Shown: positions 25,594 to 34,440, counted from the first letter of the stretch. The stretch: DNA of 42,259 nucleotides from an uncultured Bacteroidota bacterium (GCA_902776365.1 CACYPU010000015.1:1-42259); one strand, 5' to 3'. Numbers and translations: made by a program. Notes: a model not told the origin generated them from the letters alone.

Positions 25594-27069
25594 TTATAAT
25601 TCTTCTTCGAGTGTCCACAGTTTGTTGGTGTTGGAACCTTTGATGAGGATGGTGGCTCCAGACAAGGGGTTTCCCTGTAGCCAGATGCGCACAGCCTCGG
25701 TGTCGGGGAAGAGAATATATTCAGTGGGTAGTGGGTAGTGGGTAGTGGGTAGCATTTTCGCGTCCCATTCGGGGCCCACCAGCAGGACGCGGTCGAGATG
25801 GCAGGAGGCAAGTTGTTCGACCACGCGCTTATGTTCTTTGTGTTCCTCGTGCCCCAGTTCGTGCATACCGCCGATGATGGCCATTTTTTTAGTGGGTAGC
25901 TGGGAGTGGGTAGTGGGTAGTTGGGAAAATGATTCGATGGCGGCGGCCATGGAGGAGGGATTGGCGTTGTAGCAGTCGAGGTAGAGGTGGTTGCCGCGGG
26001 CGGTTTCCTTGTATTCGGAGCGCTGATTCGAGGGGATGTATTCCTCGATGGCCTCCTTGATGTCCCAGGGTTCCACGTTGAAGTGCAGGCCTACGGCGAC
26101 GGCGGCCATGCAGTTGTCCAAATTGTAGGCGCCCAAAAGGTGCGTGTGGACGTTGTAGACGTTGTCGCCCACCTCGAAATAGAAGTGGAGATAGGGATTG
26201 CTTGAGTCGGTGACCAAGGTTCCGCGGACGTCGGCTTCCTGCGAGCGACCGTATGTCAGCATGCTGAGTGGTGTTTTCTCGATGGTGGTGGGGATGAAGG
26301 CAGGATTGTCGGGCTGGTAGGCAGGAATCACCGACCGCAGACCCGGGATTGTCGCCAGCTTCTCGGCCTCGTGCATTAGGCGCTCGTTGTCGGCGTTGAC
26401 GAAGATAAGTCCGTGTTTGCCCTTTGGAGGGTTGGCTCCACTGAGGTCGCCACCCGCCAAATGGCGGTAGAGTTCGGTCTTGGTGTGTACCACGCCCTCG
26501 AAGGAACCGAAGCCCTCGAGGTGGGCGCGGCCGACATTTGTGATGAGTCCACAGTCGGGGTCGGCGATGCTACATAGGAATTCAATTTCGCCGGGATGGT
26601 TGGCGCCCATCTCCACGATGGAGATTTCTGTACCTTTGGGGATGGCGAGCAGCGTAAGCGGTACTCCCAGATGGTTGTTGAAGTTGCCTTTGGTTGCCGA
26701 GGTCTTGTATCGCTTGGCCAGTACGGCGTGAACCAATTCCTTAGTGGTGGTTTTGCCGTTGGTGCCCGTGATACCGATGACGGGGTGCTCGAGATGGCGA
26801 CGGTGCTCGCGTGCCAGCTCCTGCAGCGTATTCAGCACATTGGGTACTCCAATGATTCTTTCATCATCTTTCCATTTCCCGCTTTCTGCTTTCCACTTCT
26901 CATCAACAACGCACAGTGCCGCCCCTTGCTCGAGTGCTTTGGGTGCGAAGGCGTTGCCGTCGAAATGCTCGCCTTTGAATGCGAAGAAGATGCATCCGGG
27001 GGTGATATTGCGCGAATCGGAGGTCACCGTGTGCGACTGAAGATATGTTTTGTAAAGGCTGTCGATCAT
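25594..27069 (-). CDS. murF: UDP-N-acetylmuramoyl-tripeptide--D-alanyl-D-alanine ligase
   Basis: 491 residues. It adds D-Ala-D-Ala to the UDP-MurNAc-tripeptide in the cytoplasm. Visible blocks: VTSDSRNITPGCIFFAFKG (N-terminal), P-loop GITGTNGKTTTK (99-110), GNFNNHLGVPLTLL, VEMGANHPGEI, GRAHLEGFGSFEGV, and the C-terminal DCYNANPSSMAAAIESF. Three short tandem repeats are translated in frame: residues about 58-69 (KWKAESGKWKDD), 382-393 (QLPTTHSQLPTK) and 440-449 (LPTTHYPLPT). All fall in variable loops of the family. It leads a two-gene minus-strand operon. I find no clear promoter box upstream. Confidence 0.93.
   Translation of the reverse strand: MIDSLYKTYLQSHTVTSDSRNITPGCIFFAFKGEHFDGNAFAPKALEQGAALCVVDEKWKAESGKWKDDERIIGVPNVLNTLQELAREHRRHLEHPVIGITGTNGKTTTKELVHAVLAKRYKTSATKGNFNNHLGVPLTLLAIPKGTEISIVEMGANHPGEIEFLCSIADPDCGLITNVGRAHLEGFGSFEGVVHTKTELYRHLAGGDLSGANPPKGKHGLIFVNADNERLMHEAEKLATIPGLRSVIPAYQPDNPAFIPTTIEKTPLSMLTYGRSQEADVRGTLVTDSSNPYLHFYFEVGDNVYNVHTHLLGAYNLDNCMAAVAVGLHFNVEPWDIKEAIEEYIPSNQRSEYKETARGNHLYLDCYNANPSSMAAAIESFSQLPTTHSQLPTKKMAIIGGMHELGHEEHKEHKRVVEQLASCHLDRVLLVGPEWDAKMLPTTHYPLPTEYILFPDTEAVRIWLQGNPLSGATILIKGSNTNKLWTLEEEL
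25724..25751. repeat. 7-bp period repeat inside murF (first)
   Basis: Four exact GTGGGTA units on the + strand, encoding LPTTHYPLPT on the minus strand. Confidence 0.9.
25891..25925. repeat. 7-bp period repeat inside murF (second)
   Basis: AGTGGGT, AGCTGGG, AGTGGGT, AGTGGGT, AGTTGGG on the + strand, encoding QLPTTHSQLPT on the minus strand. Confidence 0.9.
26867..26901. repeat. 7-bp period repeat inside murF (third)
   Basis: TCTTTCC, ATTTCCC, GCTTTCT, GCTTTCC, ACTTCTC; encodes KWKAESGKWKDD on the minus strand. Confidence 0.7.
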
Positions 27070-27167
27070 ATTGTTAGGTTTAACGGGTTTAGGAGTTTAA
27101 AAGGTTCTAATGATATTTAAAATAACGATTAATCTCTAAAAAAAGTATTTATATCATAAAAAAATAA

Positions 27168-27175
27168 TATCTTTG
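27168..27175 (+). promoter_or_regulatory. -7 box of the Omp85-like operon
   Basis: TATCTTTG, matching TAnnTTTG, 14 bases before the TTG at 27189. The -33 region is only T-rich (27147-27150). Confidence 0.55.
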
Positions 27176-27188
27176 CAGAAGAAACCAA

Positions 27189-28511
27189 TTGTTTATTGTG
27201 GATATAAAAAGCTGTATATTAATAATAAGAAAAATATTTGCACTGATAGTATTGCTGTCGGCTGTTGGCGTATCCGCCCAAACCGCCGATACCGTGGAGA
27301 AAGAGATTGTCCGCGGATGGTCCGTCGGGGCATTCCCCACCATATCTATTTCCAACACTCTCGGCTTTCAGTATGGCGCTTTCGGCAGCCTCTTCTATTA
27401 CGGCGATGGCACCACTTACCCCGACCCTCTGCACAAATTCACCTTCGAAGGGTCCCACTTCACCAAGGGGCGCTCGCGCTTTTATGCCACCTACGACTCC
27501 AAGTATCTGATTCCCGACTGGCGCCTGACCCTCTCCGCACTCTATATGATTGACCCATTGGCGTATTTCTATGGTTTCAACGGTGCTGCACAGCCCTATG
27601 CCGACTCCCTTGACGGACAGAACCACTATTTCCTCGACCGCCGGTTTCTGCAGTTTTTTGCCAACGTACAGCGTGAATTGACTCCCGAGGTCAAGGTGGC
27701 GGGAGGTATCACCTTCTCTCACTACGACATCTGTGACTTTGATTCGACAGAATATGGAGGTAATCCCTCCCAGGGCCTCTATCAAAATTACATCTCCTCA
27801 GGTATTATCTCTCCTGATGAGGCCTCGGGTGGCAATGTCCTCGAGGTCCGTGCCGGCATGGTGTACGATACGCGTGACATCGAGGCGGCCCCCAACAGCG
27901 GTGTGCTGACCGAGGTGTTCCTCAACGGTGGCTTTGCCTCGGGCTCGCACAACTACCTCAAACTTTGTGCATACTTCTCGCATTTCGTTCGCATCCCTGT
28001 AGGTTTCATCTCTGCCGGTGACCCTGTCTTCGCCTACCGCCTGGCCTACACCGGCACTCTTGCTGGCGATGTGCCGTTCTACATGCAGCAGATTGTTCCT
28101 ATGCTTGTCCCACATACCATGCTCACCGAAGGCCTCGGCAGTGCCAAGACCATGCGTGGACTTTTCGAGAACCGCATTGTGGCCGACGGTGTGGCATGGG
28201 CCAACTTCGAATTGCGTGTGAAGCTCTTCAAGTTCACCTTGTGGAACCAGTATTTCTACACCGCAGTCAATCCTTTTTTCGACTGCGGCATCGTCACCCA
28301 GCCCTACCGTCTTGACCGACAGGCTCAGTCATTCGGCATCACCGAGGATGCCCTTCGCCGCAAGGCGCAAGGTCTCGCCACAGCTGCCGGCATCGGCTTC
28401 AAGCTGGCTTGGAATGAGAATTTTATCCTCTCGTTGGAGTTGGCCCGCAGTTTCGATTCAGCCCTCGGCAACGACCTATGGTTCGATGCTGGTGTCAATT
28501 ATGTTTTCTGA
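27189..28511 (+). CDS. Omp85/BamA-like outer-membrane barrel protein
   Basis: About 440 residues. A hydrophobic signal (IFALIVLLSAVGVSAQ) precedes a beta-barrel region resembling the C-terminal surface-antigen domain of the Omp85 family: VRAGMVYDTRDIEAAPNSGV is the typical strand-turn motif (Y-D-T-R-D), and the protein ends in an aromatic strand, WFDAGVNYVF. No POTRA domains are evident, so it is not BamA itself. No ATG is available near the start: candidates are TTG 27189 and GTG 27198. It leads a four-gene run with gaps of 12-17 bp (to 32189). Confidence 0.65.
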   Translation: MFIVDIKSCILIIRKIFALIVLLSAVGVSAQTADTVEKEIVRGWSVGAFPTISISNTLGFQYGAFGSLFYYGDGTTYPDPLHKFTFEGSHFTKGRSRFYATYDSKYLIPDWRLTLSALYMIDPLAYFYGFNGAAQPYADSLDGQNHYFLDRRFLQFFANVQRELTPEVKVAGGITFSHYDICDFDSTEYGGNPSQGLYQNYISSGIISPDEASGGNVLEVRAGMVYDTRDIEAAPNSGVLTEVFLNGGFASGSHNYLKLCAYFSHFVRIPVGFISAGDPVFAYRLAYTGTLAGDVPFYMQQIVPMLVPHTMLTEGLGSAKTMRGLFENRIVADGVAWANFELRVKLFKFTLWNQYFYTAVNPFFDCGIVTQPYRLDRQAQSFGITEDALRRKAQGLATAAGIGFKLAWNENFILSLELARSFDSALGNDLWFDAGVNYVF

Positions 28512-28524
28512 AAAATAACAATAT

Positions 28525-29307
28525 ATGAAACAGATAATAGTTTTTTTGAAGTTTTTCTTCCCCGCAGTCCTGTTGACTGCCTGTTCCCATCCGGCGGACA
28601 AGCCGTCTGACACTGTCTCCGACACCAGCAATCTTGAAATGCAGTCGTCTGATTTCGTCAATATCACCGACGTGGTGCCCGATGTAATCCTTGAGATTCG
28701 CTATTTCGGCACCTATAACTTCGTTGGCACCCGCATCGACGGCTACGAGCAGCCCACGGCACTCCTCACGCGCCAGGCCGCCGACAGCCTCAAGGCCGTC
28801 AGTGATGACCTCAAGGCCATGGGTTACCGCCTGAAAATCTACGACGCCTATCGTCCGCAGAAGGCCGTCGACCACTTCGTGCGTTGGGGCAAAGACCTGG
28901 GCGACACGGCGATGAAGCGCTACTTCTACCCCAACGAGTCGAAGGACAGCCTCTTCATTAAGGACTATATCGCCACCCGTAGTGGTCACTCGCGCGGCTC
29001 GACGCTCGACCTGACGCTCTTCGACATGCGCACTGAGAAGGAGGTGGATATGGGTGGCACCTTCGACTGGTTTGGCAGGGAGAGTCATCCCACTTGCCAA
29101 GGTGACCCAGAAAAAGGTCGTTATATCTCGTATGATGGTGTCGACACCATCACCGCCCAGCAGTTCGCCAATCGCATGATACTGCGTCGCGCCATGATGG
29201 CTCATGGATTCAAGCCCTATGAAAGCGAGTGGTGGCACTTCACCTTGAAGAACGAGCCCTTCCCCGACACCTACTTTGCTTTCCCTGTGAGGGAGTTGCC
29301 TAATTGA
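28525..29307 (+). CDS. VanX-like D-alanyl-D-alanine dipeptidase, lipoprotein (M15D)
   Basis: 260 residues, lipoprotein with lipobox LLTAC (Cys20). The M15D zinc site is intact: SGHSRGSTLD supplies His155 and Asp162, and SEWWH supplies the catalytic Glu235 and His238. VDDVLEIRYF-type N-terminal core and IYDAYRPQKAVDHF are also typical. It hydrolyses D-Ala-D-Ala, in the periplasm here because of the lipid anchor, probably for turnover of released peptidoglycan fragments rather than vancomycin resistance. It is 13 bp after the Omp85-like gene. Confidence 0.85.
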   Translation: MKQIIVFLKFFFPAVLLTACSHPADKPSDTVSDTSNLEMQSSDFVNITDVVPDVILEIRYFGTYNFVGTRIDGYEQPTALLTRQAADSLKAVSDDLKAMGYRLKIYDAYRPQKAVDHFVRWGKDLGDTAMKRYFYPNESKDSLFIKDYIATRSGHSRGSTLDLTLFDMRTEKEVDMGGTFDWFGRESHPTCQGDPEKGRYISYDGVDTITAQQFANRMILRRAMMAHGFKPYESEWWHFTLKNEPFPDTYFAFPVRELPN

Positions 29308-29324
29308 TAATTTAGGATAAGGGA

Positions 29325-30953
29325 ATGAACCTATACAATGCTGTTGCAAAAAATGTGTCGGAAAGTCCGGAGCGGGAGGCTCTGAGATATTTCGGCCACG
29401 CTGTCTCCTATGGTACTTTCGGCAAGACGATAGAGCAGACAGCAGCGGCATTACGTCAGCTTGGTATCAGTGCAGGCGACATTGTGACGTTGTCTTTGCC
29501 CAGCACACCGGAATGTCTGGCCACGATTTATGCTCTCAACAAGATTGGCGCCGTTGTGAGCACGATAGACCTGAGGGCAACCGCTGCCCAGGTGGTCGAG
29601 ATTGTCAATGGATTGAATGCCAAGATGCTGTTCATTACAGATTTCAACCTCGAAGCCGTAGCTTCCGAGGCTGAGCAGATGAGTGTTGAGCATATCGTGG
29701 TATTGCGAGGGTGCGAAATGTTCCCGTCTGTGGTGTCGGCGTGGTATGCATTGGGCGAGGTGTTCAACGGCCGCCGCCGAGCCTTCCGCTCCTCGCACAA
29801 GTTCATGCATTGGAGTGGTCTGTTGGCCCATGCCGTCGGGGAAACTCCATGCTATGACTGGCCACTGGATTCGGCTCAGATGATTTTCCAGACCTCTGGC
29901 ACCACTGGTCACACAAAGAGTGTTATGCTCTCGGCCGAGAATATTTCGCTGTCGGTACAGACCACGCTCAATGCACTCAATGACGCCGCCTCCACCGACT
30001 CCATCCTTTGTCTGATACCTCCTTTCGCATTCCATGGTTTCGCCACCACGGTGCATCTCCCGTTGAGTGTCGGAATGACGGTCGACATTGTGCCGATTTG
30101 GGAGCCTGGTGATTTTGTGAAGACAGTGGCCGAGCACAGGCCCCAGCATGTGTTCACCGTGCCCTCGCTGTGGGACACCATCTTCGACGAGGCCAACCAG
30201 CATGTCGACCTCTCCTCCCTCAAGACAGTGGCGGTGGCGGGCGATGTGCTGTCGCCGGAGTTCGAACGCAGCATCAATGAATTTCTCCGCCATAGCGGTT
30301 GCCGGTGCTACCTGTCGAAGGCCTACGGCATGACCGAGACGGCAGGTCTGGTGGCACACACCCCTCAGGAGACGAGGCATCGATACGAGGTGGGCTTCTC
30401 GGGCATGGTGACGGGAGGTCACAAGGTGCGTATCGTGGATGGCGAGGTCTGTGTGGCACATAGCACCAAACTGCTCGGCTATTACAATAATGAGGAGGCC
30501 ACCCGAGAACTCCTGAGACCCGACGCCGATGGCACCCTTTGGCTTCATACCGGCGATTCGGGCTATCTGGATGACGAGGGTAACCTCTACATTACTGGCC
30601 GTATGAAGCGCATGCTTGTGCGCTACGACGGTACGAAGATATTCCCCGTGGAGATAGAGGACGCCTTGATGCGCCATCCAGAAGTGCGGAGTTGTGCCGT
30701 TGTCGGCATACGCGACGAGCGTCACCCCCAGAGCAGCCTCCCCGTGGCATTCTGTGTGGTGAAAAACAAGGATGAAAAAACACGAGAGGAGATTATGCGA
30801 TTTGCAGAAAATGAGCTGCAGAACCACTTGCACCCGGCACAGCTGTTCTTCCTCGATGAAATCCCCGTAGCCACTGGCGGCAAGGTGGATTACTCGTGTC
30901 TGGTGGAAATAGCGAATAAAAAAGAAAAAAACAATATATTATGCCTAAAATAA
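29325..30953 (+). CDS. AMP-forming acyl-activating enzyme (acyl-CoA/acyl-ACP synthetase family)
   Basis: 542 residues. Adenylation motifs in order: QTSGTTGHTKSVML (189-202), SKAYGMTETAGLV, LHTGDSGYLDDEGNLYITGRMKRML, and the C-terminal GGKVDY with catalytic Lys520. It activates a carboxylic acid as an acyl-adenylate, then transfers it to CoA or a carrier protein. The substrate cannot be read from sequence; no acyl carrier protein or thioesterase gene is adjacent. It lies 17 bp after the VanX-like gene and 12 bp before the next gene, so an operon is likely. Confidence 0.85.
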   Translation: MNLYNAVAKNVSESPEREALRYFGHAVSYGTFGKTIEQTAAALRQLGISAGDIVTLSLPSTPECLATIYALNKIGAVVSTIDLRATAAQVVEIVNGLNAKMLFITDFNLEAVASEAEQMSVEHIVVLRGCEMFPSVVSAWYALGEVFNGRRRAFRSSHKFMHWSGLLAHAVGETPCYDWPLDSAQMIFQTSGTTGHTKSVMLSAENISLSVQTTLNALNDAASTDSILCLIPPFAFHGFATTVHLPLSVGMTVDIVPIWEPGDFVKTVAEHRPQHVFTVPSLWDTIFDEANQHVDLSSLKTVAVAGDVLSPEFERSINEFLRHSGCRCYLSKAYGMTETAGLVAHTPQETRHRYEVGFSGMVTGGHKVRIVDGEVCVAHSTKLLGYYNNEEATRELLRPDADGTLWLHTGDSGYLDDEGNLYITGRMKRMLVRYDGTKIFPVEIEDALMRHPEVRSCAVVGIRDERHPQSSLPVAFCVVKNKDEKTREEIMRFAENELQNHLHPAQLFFLDEIPVATGGKVDYSCLVEIANKKEKNNILCLK

Positions 30954-30965
30954 ATATTATCAGTT

Positions 30966-32189
30966 ATGAAACAGCGCCTTTTCATATTTGCTTTTTTGAT
31001 GCTTTCGACGTTGTGCCTGCATGGGCAGGTGACGTTCCGGGCGCGGATTTTCCTCCCCGGCGGTTATTCGGCGAGTGGCATGCTGAGCAGTCCGCAGATG
31101 ATAGTGGAGGGCGAGGATACGGCCCGCTATATGCCTCGCCTTGATCACATCGACACCACTGATGGCACCGTATGTTTCACCGGCATCGCCCGCGGGGCAC
31201 GCTGCTACCTGAGTCTGCACGACATTGGGTTCAGCTACGATTATCCGGTCTTCACCATCAACGAGGACATGAACGTCGACTCGTTGGTGCTGCGCCAGAT
31301 GAACAGCAGGGCAAGGGCATACTGCTGGAATCGCGCCAAGGGCGACAGCGCGCTGCGCGCCGAGGTGGAGCCTCTCAGCGTCAACCCCATGGCAAGAGAC
31401 ACTCTCTGGTATGATGAAGGCCGTTCTTACCTCATTGACGACGAACCGCACGCCTTGGAGTTGGCGAGACTTTACTATGCCGACTGGGTTTTCCCCATAC
31501 CGTCGTGGCGCACCTTCCCCCATGCTGCCGACAGCGCCTACAGATACGCCCTAATGGCCTACGACCGAGAGAAGACGCCGTGGCTCTATCCCGCCATCTG
31601 TCAGTTGCACCGCCATCTGGGGCTCCAGGGCGAACCCAAGATACGCAAGCCCAAGCAACCCAAGGTGATGTACCGTCCACTACCATATAATGAAGTCTCA
31701 CTGAATGACACAACGGTGGACTTGATGACACTGATGGAGCGGCGGCAGTGGCTGGACGATTTCCTCAACGAAGTGTTTCCCGAATTAGGCGAGCCAAGCC
31801 TTTGCTGCCCTGTGGCCGCCGACAGCACGATGCGCTATATGGTGTGGAGCCCGTGGGGCTATGTCAACGTGCTGCGTGTGGAGGGCCGCCGCCTATTTGT
31901 CAACAAAGCCTATGGAAGACCCCTCAAAGAGATGAAACTGGAGGCCTGCGACGAGTTCGACCTCAACGACAGCGAGCTTGTCGAGTTGCGTCGTCTGTTC
32001 GATCTCTTCCTCGCCGCCCATCTGCCCGACGAGATAAACGGCATCTATGTCATCGATGGCGCCGACTATCTGCTGGAATATATTCAGGGAGGCGAATACC
32101 ACACCTTCCGTGCCCCCGAAGGTGGCACACCCAAGGTGTTCGACGCTCTGACAGAATATCTATGGGGACTATACCGCGCCCGGCAGTAG
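30966..32189 (+). CDS. Secreted protein of unknown function
   Basis: 407 residues with a signal peptide ending near LCLHGQ. I do not recognise a family. Residues about 20-105 look like a beta-sandwich of the carboxypeptidase-regulatory kind (VTFRARIFLPGGYSASGMLSS then VCFTGIARGARCYLSLHD). The middle is rich in Pro/Trp/Tyr. The C-terminus (VRVEGRRLFVNKAYGRP-like segment, then LLEYIQGGEYHTFRAPEG) looks globular. It is the last gene of the Omp85-like operon. Probable location is the periplasm or outer membrane. Confidence 0.6.
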   Translation: MKQRLFIFAFLMLSTLCLHGQVTFRARIFLPGGYSASGMLSSPQMIVEGEDTARYMPRLDHIDTTDGTVCFTGIARGARCYLSLHDIGFSYDYPVFTINEDMNVDSLVLRQMNSRARAYCWNRAKGDSALRAEVEPLSVNPMARDTLWYDEGRSYLIDDEPHALELARLYYADWVFPIPSWRTFPHAADSAYRYALMAYDREKTPWLYPAICQLHRHLGLQGEPKIRKPKQPKVMYRPLPYNEVSLNDTTVDLMTLMERRQWLDDFLNEVFPELGEPSLCCPVAADSTMRYMVWSPWGYVNVLRVEGRRLFVNKAYGRPLKEMKLEACDEFDLNDSELVELRRLFDLFLAAHLPDEINGIYVIDGADYLLEYIQGGEYHTFRAPEGGTPKVFDALTEYLWGLYRARQ

Positions 32190-32206
32190 CAGCGCGATGT
32201 ACCGAC

Positions 32207-32279
32207 TGCCAAAATGTCAGTATCCGTGTCAGTTTTGACAAGATTGCGCCCACTGCGGGGCGCGACTTGTCAGTTGGCA
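32207..32279. promoter_or_regulatory. Three TGNCA inverted repeats upstream of dnaK
   Basis: TGCCA-AAA-TGTCA (32207-32219), TGTCA-GTTT-TGACA (32227-32240) and TGTCA-GT-TGGCA (32268-32279). The first is nearly the reverse complement of the site upstream of grpE, ACTG(A/C)CAAAATGTCA being shared. Candidate heat-shock operator cluster. Confidence 0.55.
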
Positions 32280-32284
32280 CGGAT
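32222..32284. other. Long imperfect hairpin before dnaK
   Basis: Outer arms start ATCCGTG (32222) and end CACGGAT (32284), with TGACAAG/CTTGTCA further in. The inner stem GCGCCC (32246-32251) pairs with GGGCGC (32258-32263). No T-run follows. It may terminate the upstream operon or act as DNA-level operator symmetry. Confidence 0.55.
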
Positions 32285-32347
32285 GTTGTTGTATGAGGGG
32301 TGATAAGTTCAAACAAAACGAAAAAAAATGAATTTTGATAGTTTTTT

Positions 32348-32355
32348 TAGTTTTG
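32348..32355 (+). promoter_or_regulatory. -7 box of dnaK
   Basis: TAGTTTTG matches TAnnTTTG exactly; no TTTG at -33. A Shine-Dalgarno-like AGAAAGGA (32384-32391), unusual here, lies 8 bases before the ATG. Confidence 0.6.
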
Positions 32356-32399
32356 GTTGAGATTAAAAAAGAAAACAAAAATAAGAAAGGAACAATATT

Positions 32400-34173
32400 A
32401 TGGCAAAAATCATCGGAATCGACCTCGGCACAACCAACAGCTGTGTCAGCGTCATGGAAGGTAACGAACCAGTAGTTATCGCTAACAGCGAGGGCAACCG
32501 CACCACCCCCTCGGTGGTGGGCTTCCTCGAGAATGGCGACCGCAAGGTGGGCGACCCCGCCAAGCGTCAGGCCATCACCAACCCCCACAACACCGTCTAC
32601 AGCATCAAGCGCTTCATGGGCGAGACCTACGACCAAGTCACCAAGGAGATTGAGGCTGTGCCCTACAAGGTGGTGCGCGGCAACAACAACACCCCCTGCG
32701 TCGACATCAACGGTCGACAGTACACCCCGCAGGAAATCAGCGCTATCGTGCTGCAGAAGATGAAGAAGACCGCCGAAGACTACCTCGGCACCGAGGTGAC
32801 GGAGGCCGTCATCACCGTCCCTGCCTACTTCAACGACAGCCAGCGTCAGGCCACCAAGGAGGCCGGCGAGATTGCAGGCCTCAAGGTGCGCCGTATCGTC
32901 AACGAGCCTACCGCTGCCGCCCTCGCCTACGGCCTCGACAAGAAGGCCAACGACATGAATGTGGCAGTGTTCGACCTCGGTGGCGGTACCTTCGATATCT
33001 CCATCCTGAACCTCGGCGACGGCGTCTTCGAGGTGAAGAGCACCAACGGCAACACGCACCTCGGCGGCGACGACTTCGACCGCAAGATTATCAACTGGAT
33101 GGCCGACAGCTTCCAGAGCGACAAGGGCATCGACCTCCGCAAGGATCCCATGGCCATGCAGCGCCTGAAAGAGGCTGCCGAGAAGGCCAAGATTGAGCTC
33201 TCCAGCTCGATGGAGACCGAGATTAACCTGCCCTACATCACCGTGGCTGACGGTGTGCCGCAGCACCTGGTGATGAAGCTCACCCGCGCCAAGTTCGAGC
33301 AGCTCTGCGACGACCTGATCCGCGCCACCATCGAACCCTGCCGCAAGGCTATGCAGGACGCCGGCCTCACCAACAGCGACATCAACGAGGTCATCCTCGT
33401 GGGCGGCTCTAGCCGTATCCCCGCCGTGCAGAAGAAGGTCGAAGAGTTCTTCGGCAAGGTGCCCAGCAAGGGCGTCAACCCCGACGAGGTGGTTGCCATC
33501 GGCGCCGCCATCCAGGGCGGTGTGCTCACCGGCGAGGTGAAGGACGTGCTGCTGCTCGATGTCACACCGCTGTCGCTGGGTATCGAGACCCTCGGCGGTG
33601 TGATGACCAAGCTCATCGACGCCAACACCACCATCCCCACCAAGAAGAGCCAGGTCTTCAGCACCGCTGCCGACAACCAGCCCGAGGTGGAGATCCACGT
33701 GCTGCAGGGCGAGCGGCATCGAGGCCAGCAGCGGCTTGAGCGAAGAGGAGATCAAGCGCATGAAAGCCGAAGCCGAGGCCCACGCTGACGCCGACAAGAA
33801 GGCCAAGGAAGAGGTGGAGAAAATCAACAATGCCGACGGCATGATCTTCCAGAGCGAGAAGAACCTCAAGGACTACGGCGACAAGATTCCCGCCGACAAG
33901 AAGAGCGCCATCGAGAGTGCCCTCAACGAGCTGAAGGCCGCCCACAGCGCCCGCAACGTCCAGCAGATCGACGCCGCCATGGCCAAGATCAACGCCGCCT
34001 GGCAGGCCGCCAGCGAGGACATGTACAAAGCCCAGCAGCAGGCCGGCGGTGCCAACCCCGGCGCCGGCTTCGACCCCAACAACATGGGTGGCAACCCCAA
34101 CACAGGTGCCGGTCAGCAGGGCAACAACCCCAACGACAACGTCACGGACGTCGACTACGAAGAAGTCAAATAA
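32400..34173 (+). pseudogene. dnaK: Chaperone DnaK, internally deleted and frameshifted
   Basis: The first 439 codons (32400-33716) are normal Dna[12 protein letters not shown], the nucleotide-binding domain to about residue 380, the linker [18 protein letters not shown] and the start of the substrate-binding beta domain up to VLQGER. One extra base (33717) then shifts the frame, and the sequence resumes at 33718 as [20 protein letters not shown], the start of the helical lid, ending normally at 34173 with DVDYEEVK. By comparison with DnaK elsewhere, about 55 codons (PMA...IR) are missing, about 164 bases (3n-1). Read as is, translation runs 24 codons out of frame to a stop at 33786-33788. 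The DnaK chaperone would be non-functional. Either a real lesion or an assembly/sequencing error; I cannot tell which. Confidence 0.88.
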
Positions 34174-34194
34174 GATTGACTTTCAATTAAATAG

Positions 34195-34226
34195 AAAAGA
34201 GAGACCGCAAGGCCTCTCTTTTTTGT
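34195..34226 (+). terminator. Terminator after dnaK
   Basis: AAAAGAGAG (34195-34203) pairs with CTCTCTTTT (34214-34222), with CC/GG pairs further in, followed by more T. Confidence 0.8.
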
Positions 34227-34440
34227 TTGTATTCTTCGTGGGTTATATCTGCCTTCTTTGCGCCTTTTATATGGCAATGGGAAAATTACTGTATACCAAC
34301 TGAATACATAAAATCGTATGCAACGCATACAAAATACTGATTTACAGCAATATTATTGGGTGGTCTCTCGGTGATCTCTCGACGCTGTTTCGGCAGTCTG
34401 TTTACCGTCCTCTATCACCACTAAAAAGATACAATTGCCG

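Noticed and set aside
27221-27240. Second -7-like box (AAATATTTG) inside the Omp85-like signal peptide region
   Set aside because: It lies within the coding sequence of the signal peptide and the first bases do not fit TAnnTTTG.
28525-29307. Vancomycin resistance role for the VanX-like protein
   Set aside because: No vanH/vanA or regulator genes are nearby, and the lipoprotein signal places it outside the cytoplasm.
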